A stretch of 64,000 bases of DNA from Candidatus Latescibacterota bacterium (GTDB lineage: Bacteria > Krumholzibacteriota > Krumholzibacteriia > G020349025), in contig CP070763.1 in NCBI GenBank assembly GCA_020349025.1, positions 2,487,893 to 2,551,892 on the forward strand, given 5' to 3'. The notes beneath the pieces were generated by a model. It was not told the DNA's origin. It did no database searches and saw only the letters and a program-made list of their open reading frames with translations. This document shows positions 35,013 through 41,982 of this stretch, one piece after another. Position 1 is the stretch's first letter, and the number at the start of each line of letters is the position of its first letter. The translations under genes were made by a program, and so were the position numbers.

Positions 35013-36407
35013 TCAAAGTTGGCCGCTGGAACCCCAGGCGCGCATGCGATCACAATAGGCGCTGTCCTCGTAGCGTTCGAGTGCAAACGCTGCGGCGTAG
35101 TCGGGAAGCGCCCCGCCCGTGACGTGCGCCGCGAGAATCTCCGCTGCCCCGCAGGCGACCATGAGACCGTAACCGGAGAGCGCACCGAGAAGGAAGGAGC
35201 CTTCGACGGGAAGTGGGCAGCTCAGAAAACGATTCTCCTGCGTCTTCGTGTAGTAGCCGCCGTCGACGTAAGACTTCGGCAGGGCGTCGAAGTATGCGCG
35301 CAAGCCTGGGACCATCGTCGACATCCCACGCATGACGACCTCGGCAAAGGTGGGCTCTTCCGGCAGCGGGAAGTCCTCCTGAACCGGCGCTGCGTCGTAG
35401 GGCCACAGGAGCAGGATGTTGTCGCTGCCGAGCCCACCCTCGGGACGCATGTGCACCGCTGGTGGAAACGGCGCCAGCAGCCACGATGTGTCGCTGCTCT
35501 CCGCCAGCAGCGCGCGTTCCTCCTCCGCCCAGGCGAGCTCCTGTGCATCCTCCCAGATCAGCAGGGGGGCGTGCCGCGGTACGACTCCGCGCGTGTCGGG
35601 AAAACACGCCTTGAGGTGCCTCTCGGAGAACACGGGCAGCTCGACGCCCAGCTTCGCGGCCACGCTGCGCAGATAGGGGCCGGCGGCGTTGACGAAGCAG
35701 CTCGTTTCGATCGCATGCTGCGTCTCGCCGGCGCGCAGCGACACGCGGCACACCCGGCCGGCCGCGCTCTCGACCGCTTCGAGGTGGGCCGGGATCAAAC
35801 GCACACCACGCTCGCGCGCGCGCTCCAACAGATACATGCCGAGCTGCTGACCGCTGAACCAGCCGCAACGCCTGACGTGGAGCACACCGACGACGCGATC
35901 GGTGAGGTAGGGAAAGTGCTCGCGCAGGAGCGCCCGATCGACGACGAGATCGGCGCCCGTCGGCTCCCCCTCCCAGCCAGCGGCGGCAACGGGGTGGTAG
36001 GCGCCGGTGTCGCGAGTGTGTGAACGCAGCGGCCCCGCCCCCATGCTGGAGCCGACCTGTGCGGCAGTCTCGAGCTCGCGCCAACGCGCCGCTTCGGCCG
36101 TGGCGTAGACGTAGCCACGGCGGTTGAGCAGGAAGACGTTGTCACTCTCGCGCGCGAGCTCCTCGAGCAGATCGATGCTGCGGTTCATCACCCGGATCAT
36201 GGCGTCGTCCGGACCGGGCCACCAGTTGCGGTACGCCTCCGTCGATTTGTCGCTCGTCAACGACAGCGGCGGACGCTCGTCGACGAGCACGACGTCGCCC
36301 ACGCCGCAGCGTACCGCCAGCCAATACGCCGCCGCGATGCCTGCAATCCCGGCACCGCAAACGACCACCTCGGCTCGCTTCGGCGGCAGTGTGTGCGCCT
36401 CGGCCAA
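35013..36407 (-). CDS. FAD-dependent oxidoreductase (DAO family)
   Basis: A 464-residue DAO/glycine-oxidase-like flavoprotein. The N-terminal dinucleotide-binding loop VVVCGAGIAGIAAAYWLA (about 13-30) and GGYYTKTQENRFL with LGALSGYGLMVACG near the C-terminus match the family. A substrate amine such as sarcosine, glycine or an N-methyl amino acid is likely but not established. The start codon is TTG, supported by GGGAGGTGTCGAG directly upstream. It is followed on the same strand by no gene for 20 bases (convergent neighbour). The upstream EamA gene lies 45 bases away and may carry a substrate. Confidence 0.85.
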   Translation of the reverse strand: MAEAHTLPPKRAEVVVCGAGIAGIAAAYWLAVRCGVGDVVLVDERPPLSLTSDKSTEAYRNWWPGPDDAMIRVMNRSIDLLEELARESDNVFLLNRRGYVYATAEAARWRELETAAQVGSSMGAGPLRSHTRDTGAYHPVAAAGWEGEPTGADLVVDRALLREHFPYLTDRVVGVLHVRRCGWFSGQQLGMYLLERARERGVRLIPAHLEAVESAAGRVCRVSLRAGETQHAIETSCFVNAAGPYLRSVAAKLGVELPVFSERHLKACFPDTRGVVPRHAPLLIWEDAQELAWAEEERALLAESSDTSWLLAPFPPAVHMRPEGGLGSDNILLLWPYDAAPVQEDFPLPEEPTFAEVVMRGMSTMVPGLRAYFDALPKSYVDGGYYTKTQENRFLSCPLPVEGSFLLGALSGYGLMVACGAAEILAAHVTGGALPDYAAAFALERYEDSAYCDRMRAWGSSGQL

Positions 36408-36452
36408 CTCGACACCTCCCCTTCCGAAACATCCGACGCGGATGTGCGCGAA

Positions 36453-37379
36453 TCAAGCCTCGCGATCGTGCTCCGGCGTGGCGCGGACGCGCTTGCTGCG
36501 CGTCGTGCGACCATCCCGCACCGCCAGATAGACCCCGAGGAAGATGCCGGCCGCAGCGATCCAGAAGCGCGGCCCCGGGCGCTCTCCCAGAAAAAGCATC
36601 GACAGCAGCGTCGCAATCGGGGCTTGCAGGTAGATGAAGAGTGCAACCGTCGAGGACTCGACCCGGCGCAGCGCGTAGAAGTTGAGGAAGTAGGTCAACG
36701 CCGTCGCGCAGAGGATGGCGTACGCCGCGAGCCACCAGAAGCGCGACGGCAGTGCCGCGAAGGAAACCTCTTGCAGTGGGCCCACGCCGAGCGTGGCGAT
36801 CCCGATCGCACCCAGGACAAAGAGATACGCCGTCGCCATCATGGGATGCGTGCGTTGCAGATAGCGGCGTGAGATCACGAGGAAGAGCGAGAACGAGGTG
36901 GCGTTTGCCAACGTCAACAGATCTCCGACCACGAGCTGATCTTCGAGTCGAAAGCTCTCCACGCGCAGCAGCACGAGCACGGCCGCGAAAGCCACGAAGA
37001 TCGACAGGACGTGGCGTCGGGTCGGGCGCTCCATCCCGAGAAGCATGGCAATGCCAAGTGTGACCACGGGGATCAGGCTGTTGATGATCGAGGAGTGTGA
37101 CGGTGTGGTGCGCGAGAGTCCTTCGACGAAGAGCACCTGGTTGCAGACCACACCGAAGAGAGCAAAAAGCGCCAAGCGCCCCACGTCCGCCAACGAGGCC
37201 GGGTGGCGGCGCACGACCACGACGTTGTAGAGCATCAGGATCGTGGCGGCTCCCAGCACGCGGATCGTCGCCCAGGCCCGCGGAGTCATCGTCTCCAGGA
37301 TGAGCTTGGCCGCGAAGTAGTGCACACCGAAGAGCACCTGGACCATCACGAGCGCGCCGTACACGTGGAGTTTCGACAC
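36453..37379 (-). CDS. EamA (DMT) family transporter
   Basis: A 308-residue drug/metabolite transporter with ten predicted helices in two EamA repeats (about 8-140 and 150-285). The repeat motifs PRAWATIRVLGAATILML and YFLNFYALRRVESSTVALFIYLQAPIATLL are characteristic. It likely exports or imports an amino acid or small metabolite across the inner membrane. The start is a GTG with a weak AGGCAGGCG ahead. The oxidoreductase gene follows after 45 bases on the same strand, so the pair may act together on one compound. Confidence 0.9.
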   Translation of the reverse strand: MSKLHVYGALVMVQVLFGVHYFAAKLILETMTPRAWATIRVLGAATILMLYNVVVVRRHPASLADVGRLALFALFGVVCNQVLFVEGLSRTTPSHSSIINSLIPVVTLGIAMLLGMERPTRRHVLSIFVAFAAVLVLLRVESFRLEDQLVVGDLLTLANATSFSLFLVISRRYLQRTHPMMATAYLFVLGAIGIATLGVGPLQEVSFAALPSRFWWLAAYAILCATALTYFLNFYALRRVESSTVALFIYLQAPIATLLSMLFLGERPGPRFWIAAAGIFLGVYLAVRDGRTTRSKRVRATPEHDREA

Positions 37380-37507
37380 CGCCTGCCTCTCTCGTCTGCA
37401 AAGGGATGGATTTCACGGTCGGAGCCGGGTCCCGGCGCGCGACGCGCCGTGCGTGCGCAGTCTCCGGCTGGCAAAGCGCGGCGTCAAGGAGGCGTAGCGG
37501 GTCGAGA

Positions 37508-38221
37508 TCAAGGACCGAAGTCGTACTGCAGGCCGAGCATCCAGACATCGCGGCTGATGCGCGAGTAGTCGAAGTCGTGGTCGCGCGCGTAGCCGAGGTG
37601 CACCCAGCGCCAGCGGCCGCGGACGGCGTAGTTGAGCGTGCCATCGGTGCGTGGCACGAGCGTGAATTCGAAGAAGGCGTCGCGCGTCGCCAGGCGATTG
37701 GTGAGGAGGAAAGCCACGCCCGCGTACGGTCGCGGATCGAGGATCGCGCGCACTGCGGCGAACGAGTAGCTGCTCGTGTAGACCTCTGCGCCCACCTCCG
37801 GAATCAGAAGCAGGTTGTCGCCGTCGGGGCGATCGGGCCACTGGAGTCGCACGCTCCCCTTCGCCACCCAGCGACCGAACGCCTGGCTGGTCCGCGCTTC
37901 CAGCGCCGTGTCGTCGATGAAACCACCCTGTCGCCGGCGCAGCAGGCCAACGTAGCTCCCACCGCGCCGGTCACGCCCCGTCCACCCCGCCTCTAAGCCG
38001 CGTGCGAAGGTCCCCAGGTTGAGGGCGGCGTGCACCGGCCCGCGGGCTGCGAAGAAGGTCGTGTCCATGTAGCCGTCGGGTCGTCCCGGCGGGCTGTTGC
38101 GATCGGTGATGAACTCTTGGAGGATCAACACCCGGTCGAGGGCGCAAGCGGGAGCGGCGGGCAACATCGTCGCGAGGAGGAGAAGCCACGCTCCACAGCC
38201 GACCGTGATCGACCGTCTCAC
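37508..38221 (-). CDS. Secreted outer-membrane-like protein of unknown function
   Basis: An exported protein of about 237 residues. From the GTG at 38221 the N-terminus (VRRSITVGCGAWLLLLATMLPAAPACA, shown in part) is a clean signal peptide; starts at 38263 or 38284 would put an odd Cys-rich segment before it. The mature part alternates aromatic and polar residues, and strands such as YAVRGRWRWVHLGYA suggest a beta-barrel or beta-sheet outer-membrane protein. It ends in QYDFGP rather than a terminal aromatic residue. No family is recognised. It follows the lipid kinase gene on the same strand after about 100 bases. Confidence 0.65.
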   Translation of the reverse strand: MRRSITVGCGAWLLLLATMLPAAPACALDRVLILQEFITDRNSPPGRPDGYMDTTFFAARGPVHAALNLGTFARGLEAGWTGRDRRGGSYVGLLRRRQGGFIDDTALEARTSQAFGRWVAKGSVRLQWPDRPDGDNLLLIPEVGAEVYTSSYSFAAVRAILDPRPYAGVAFLLTNRLATRDAFFEFTLVPRTDGTLNYAVRGRWRWVHLGYARDHDFDYSRISRDVWMLGLQYDFGP

Positions 38222-38320
38222 GGACGGTGCAGAGACGCGCGCGATGCAGTCGGGATCGTGCATGCCGCGGCACGAGCATGCCACGTGCCGAGCGCGCTCC
38301 TGCCGGCGCGCTGCACCACG

Positions 38321-39343
38321 TCAGTGCACCGCAACGAGGGCACGCGCTTCGATGCGGATACGGCTCTTGCGCGCTCGATCGAGGAGCTCGCAGTCGACGT
38401 GCATTGGTACGGGGGCACCCTGCGCTTCGACCGTGATCTCGTCGCGGGTCTGAAACGCCATGACGTTTGGATTGCGCAGGTGGGTTCGTGCCACGACCTG
38501 CGTGCCGATGTTGAGAAGCTCCATGCGGTCGCGCGTCTTGACGAGAATCACGTCCAGAAGCCCGTCGTCGAGGCGTGCGTTCTGCATGAACGGAAACAGG
38601 CGGGAGCCGTAGTCGCGGACGTTTCCCACCGCGACGAAGTAGGCGTGCGTGTCGATCGTCTGCGCCTCGGAATCGAGCGCCCGCACCTGCATCTTCGGCG
38701 GCTCGTACGGCTGAAAGCGCAGCTGATCCGGATCCCAACCGAAGAAGGTGCGCAGCCCACTGGCAAGGAAGGCCCACGACTTGAACAGGCGCTTGTCCTG
38801 CGGAGGGACGTTCTCGATCAAGGTCGCGTCGAACCCGAAGCCCGCGAAGCAGGCGAACGCCTGGTCGTTCAAGTAGCCAACGTCGATCTCGCGGCTGCGC
38901 GCCCAGTACAGCTGCTTGAAGCAGGCGTGGATGAAATCGGGAAAAGGGCCCAGCTGCAAGCCGAGAGTCTTGGCGAGGACGTTCGCCGTTCCCTTCGGGA
39001 TCACCGACAGCTTCGGCCGGCGCTCACGCGGCACCGAGACGAGGCCCGCGACGGTCTCGCGTACGCCGCCGTCGCCGGAGCAGACGATCACCAGCGTGGC
39101 ACCGTGATCCGCGGCGCGATGCGCCAGCTCGGTGGCGTGGCCAGCACTCTCGGTGCGCCAGAGGCGCACCTCGTAACCCAGAAACTCGTAGAGCTGATGG
39201 GCGTACTCGGCATACGAAGAGTAACTTCCACCGCCCGATACTGGATTGTCTATGAGGACGATTCGCTCCTCGCGAGCCAGCTTGGGGCGCAGCCCTGCGG
39301 GGAGGCGTTGCAGCTGGGCGCGCAGCTTCTCGTCGAGAGGAAT
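38321..39343 (-). CDS. Diacylglycerol kinase-family lipid kinase, apparent ATT start
   Basis: A DAGK/YegS/LCB5-family lipid kinase of about 340 residues. The conserved N-terminal strand-loop IVLIDNPVSGGGSYSSYAEY and SGDGGVRETVAGL (usually GGDGTxNE) form the nucleotide-binding region; VIPKGTANVLAKTLGL follows. An annotation from the GTG at 39169 would cut off the first motif. Reading back, the frame is open to a stop at 39410, but it holds no ATG, GTG or TTG upstream of the motif. An ATT at 39341-39343 has GGGAGG six bases before it and is the best start. The substrate lipid is unknown. It follows an anchored small protein by 66 bases. Confidence 0.85.
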   Translation of the reverse strand: MPLDEKLRAQLQRLPAGLRPKLAREERIVLIDNPVSGGGSYSSYAEYAHQLYEFLGYEVRLWRTESAGHATELAHRAADHGATLVIVCSGDGGVRETVAGLVSVPRERRPKLSVIPKGTANVLAKTLGLQLGPFPDFIHACFKQLYWARSREIDVGYLNDQAFACFAGFGFDATLIENVPPQDKRLFKSWAFLASGLRTFFGWDPDQLRFQPYEPPKMQVRALDSEAQTIDTHAYFVAVGNVRDYGSRLFPFMQNARLDDGLLDVILVKTRDRMELLNIGTQVVARTHLRNPNVMAFQTRDEITVEAQGAPVPMHVDCELLDRARKSRIRIEARALVAVH

Positions 39344-39349
39344 GGCGCA

Positions 39350-39355
39350 CCTCCC
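39350..39355 (-). promoter_or_regulatory. Strong ribosome-binding site that points to an ATT start
   Basis: Minus strand GGGAGG lies six bases upstream of an in-frame ATT and there is no other nearby start. It decides the choice of ATT as the lipid kinase start and is the reason the usual GTG at 39169 is not accepted. Confidence 0.65.
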
Positions 39356-39409
39356 TGTACGACTCCGTCGCGAGCGCGTGACGTTTCGGCGCCGGCGCGG
39401 TGCGAGGCA

Positions 39410-39916
39410 CTAGCCGTCGTGGGATGCGGGCTCGGCCATCGGAGTCACTTCCTCCTCGGCGCTCATGGGCGGCGGGGAGCCGGTGTAGATCGCGATTCCG
39501 ACGTGCGTCGCGTTCTCACGGAAGCGATCACGAAACCGCGCCTGCACCATCGAGAGCGGAAGCATCAGGACTTCGGTGTCGAGGTTCTCGGGTGGAGCGT
39601 CCGCCAAACGCTGGATGGCCGTCGGCGAGCTGTACGGGCTGTCGGCCGCGAAGTGCACGAGCACGGGTGTGCCGTTCGGGCGCACCCCGCTCAGGATCGC
39701 GTCCGTGGGATTGGCGGCGGGTCCCTGGATCTCGACCCTCATCACGTGCACCGAGTCCCAAGGTTCCTGGGCGAGAATCGCAACGTCTTCGGCCACGAGC
39801 TGCTCGGCCGTCTGCACCGGCACCAGCCCGAACTTCGGCAAGAGCCAGAGGGCCAGCATCAAGACGGCTCCGCCTCCCAGACCGATCCAGTAGTAGCGGC
39901 GGCGATCCTCGAGCAT
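39410..39916 (-). CDS. Membrane-anchored periplasmic protein of unknown function
   Basis: A 168-residue protein with one N-terminal membrane anchor (about 9-28, YYWIGLGGGAVLMLALWLLP) and a soluble rest with VLVHFAADSPYSSPTAIQRL and an acidic tail. I do not recognise the family. It starts at an ATG with GGGAGCC upstream. It lies 66 bases before the lipid kinase on the same strand and could share its transcript. It faces a 323-base divergent region. Confidence 0.65.
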   Translation of the reverse strand: MLEDRRRYYWIGLGGGAVLMLALWLLPKFGLVPVQTAEQLVAEDVAILAQEPWDSVHVMRVEIQGPAANPTDAILSGVRPNGTPVLVHFAADSPYSSPTAIQRLADAPPENLDTEVLMLPLSMVQARFRDRFRENATHVGIAIYTGSPPPMSAEEEVTPMAEPASHDG

Positions 39917-40239
39917 CGGGTGGCTCCCTTCTTCGTGGAAACGCGCTGCAGGGATAGCGAAGCGTCGCCGAATGGTCCTGAATGCAGCTGCGCGAAATGC
40001 TAATCCACACATGCGGTCCAGGCAACCCCACCACGACTGGAGCGTCCCGCGAGCCCGGCGGCACCGCAATCGTCGTCGCCCGGAACGTGCGCGAGATCCT
40101 CTCCGACTCCTCCTGCCTCGCACTGCGCCACGATCGACCGCCACGCGCAGCGATGCGGCGTGCCACGAGTCCGCACATGAGGCGATTTGGCATGGATCTG
40201 GATTCCTCCGTCGGGATTCACAACGCCGAGGAACTCGCC
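39917..40239. other. Divergent intergenic region, no gene seen
   Basis: Between the anchored protein (minus) and the BioF2-like gene (plus) there are 323 bases. The plus-strand frame of the BioF2-like gene stays open here back to about 39982, so an N-terminal extension is possible, but the residues are unlike the family and a good start exists at 40240. I see no hairpin or clear promoter hexamers. Confidence 0.5.
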
Positions 40240-41958
40240 ATGTCGGAAGTGCTCGTTTCGGCCACAACCACGCAGACGCGCCTGTGCCAGAACCTCCAGG
40301 ATGCACCCCTGGGTCGAGCGGCGTGGAACCGGATCTTACGGCGCAGCGAGACCCGCAGCGTTTTCCTCACCTGGCAGTGGCTCTCCAACTGGTGGGAATG
40401 CTTCGGCACCGGGGCGGAGCTCTACTGCGTCACGGTGAGTCGCAACGACGAGCTCATCGGCATCGTGCCGCTGCAGCTGCGCCATGCCGACGGAGTCCGC
40501 GTGCTCGAGTTCCTCGGCCTCGGATTCTCCGACGTTTGCGACGTCATCGCCTCCGAGGAGGAGAAGCCGGAGGTACTCGCTGCGCTTTGGGAGTCGCTGG
40601 AGCGGCGACGTGACCGCTGGGACCGGATCGATCTGCGCAACGTCCCGGAGCAGAGCAGCACGGCACGCATCCTGGCACAGCTCCGGCTGCCGGAAGATTG
40701 CGAGCTCAGCACGGAGATCGAGGCTCCGTGTCCGGTGCTTTCGATCGAGAGGAATCGCGGCTTCGCAGAGTCGTGCACACGCAAGAAGAGCCTGGTCCGC
40801 CACGCGCGCTACTTCGAAAGGCTCGCGCCTCTCCAGTATCAAGCGCTCCTCGATCTCGACGAGATCAACGACCTGCTGCCCCTCTTCTTCGAACAACATC
40901 GCGACCGCCGCTTCATGGCCGGCGACCGCAGCGCCTTCGAAGACAGAAGGACGCGACGCTTCTACGAGCGCCTGACGACGGCGTTGCTGGAGTCGGGTTG
41001 GCTGCACTTCGCCGTCCTGCGCTGGCGCGACGAGATCCTCGCCTTCCATTACGGATTCCTCTACGACGGCGTGTTCACGTGGTACCTGCCGACATTCAAC
41101 GTCGACTACGCCCGCTATTCGCCCGGAGAGGTGATGACTCAGAAGCTGCTCGAGGCCGCGATCGAGAGCGGCGTGCGCGAGTTCGACTTCACGCCGGGCG
41201 ACGCGCCCTACAAGGAGCGCTTCGCCAACGTCAAACGCCAGGTGCTTCGGATCGAGTTGCGCCAGCAGGGGCGTGCGGACTCGACGCGCACGAGCGAGAC
41301 GGCGGCGCAAGCCAGCGCGGGCGGACTCCTGCAGCGGCTTCGCGCCCGACTGTCGCCGAGGTCGCGGCAGCGGCGCGCCCCCGCCGCCGCACCGGTTGCC
41401 GGGCCGATCGCCGTTCCCCGGCTCGGCGTGGCGCGCAGCGTGCTGTGGCGCCTTCCCGACCTGCCCGCCGTGCCGAGCGAGTACCGCGTGCGCTGGGCAC
41501 GCTACTCCCAGATCAAGGCGATGACGCGCCAGGAAGGTCTGAAAACCGAGACGCTGATCACGGCGCTCGCGCGCATGCGCCGAGGAGAACGCGCGGTCGT
41601 CTGTCTTTGGCAGGACCGGCCTGTTGCGCTGGTTTGGCTGGCGCGCAACCCGCCGCAGGTCCTCGCCGAGCTCGGCTTCGACTACGAGCTGCCGGAGCGC
41701 GCGGTGCTTCTGATCGACTCCCACGTCGTTCAGGACATGCGCGGCTCGCCGCGGCGGGAGACGCTGACGTCGGTGATCGTGACCTTCCTCGCCGCGGAGG
41801 GGGTGTCGAGCCTCTTTGGATTCGACCTGCCAGGCACGGAGGCTTCACTGCCGACGCTGTGCGGCAGCGAGACGGAGCCCGTCGTGCAGCGCACCGACGT
41901 CGGACTTCTCCTCGGACGCTGGAGCTTTCAGCGACGACTCGGGCCGACTCCGGGTTGA
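40240..41958 (+). CDS. BioF2-like GNAT acetyltransferase with a second C-terminal domain
   Basis: A 572-residue protein. The N-terminal part (about 20-345) is a BioF2/CelD-like GNAT (Acetyltransf_6): FLTWQWLSNWWECFG, the HYGFLYDGVFTWYLPTFN strand and the classic EFDFTPGDAPYKERFAN. A basic Pro/Arg/Ala-rich linker follows, then a second alpha/beta domain (about 400-560) whose VVCLWQDRPVALVWLA strands look GNAT-like though I cannot name it. Family members often modify polysaccharides or attach acyl groups in capsule and exopolysaccharide clusters. The ATG at 40240 has GAGGAACTCGCC before it. The fusion suggests two transfer or binding steps on one substrate. Confidence 0.75.
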   Translation: MSEVLVSATTTQTRLCQNLQDAPLGRAAWNRILRRSETRSVFLTWQWLSNWWECFGTGAELYCVTVSRNDELIGIVPLQLRHADGVRVLEFLGLGFSDVCDVIASEEEKPEVLAALWESLERRRDRWDRIDLRNVPEQSSTARILAQLRLPEDCELSTEIEAPCPVLSIERNRGFAESCTRKKSLVRHARYFERLAPLQYQALLDLDEINDLLPLFFEQHRDRRFMAGDRSAFEDRRTRRFYERLTTALLESGWLHFAVLRWRDEILAFHYGFLYDGVFTWYLPTFNVDYARYSPGEVMTQKLLEAAIESGVREFDFTPGDAPYKERFANVKRQVLRIELRQQGRADSTRTSETAAQASAGGLLQRLRARLSPRSRQRRAPAAAPVAGPIAVPRLGVARSVLWRLPDLPAVPSEYRVRWARYSQIKAMTRQEGLKTETLITALARMRRGERAVVCLWQDRPVALVWLARNPPQVLAELGFDYELPERAVLLIDSHVVQDMRGSPRRETLTSVIVTFLAAEGVSSLFGFDLPGTEASLPTLCGSETEPVVQRTDVGLLLGRWSFQRRLGPTPG

Positions 41959-41982
41959 CCCGATGGCCACGGCGGTGAGCCT

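Noticed and set aside
35013..36407. Possible link between the FAD oxidoreductase and tryptophan catabolism
   Set aside because: It is 11 kb from the tryptophan dioxygenase gene, on a separate operon with an EamA transporter, and has no motif for kynurenine or hydroxylation.
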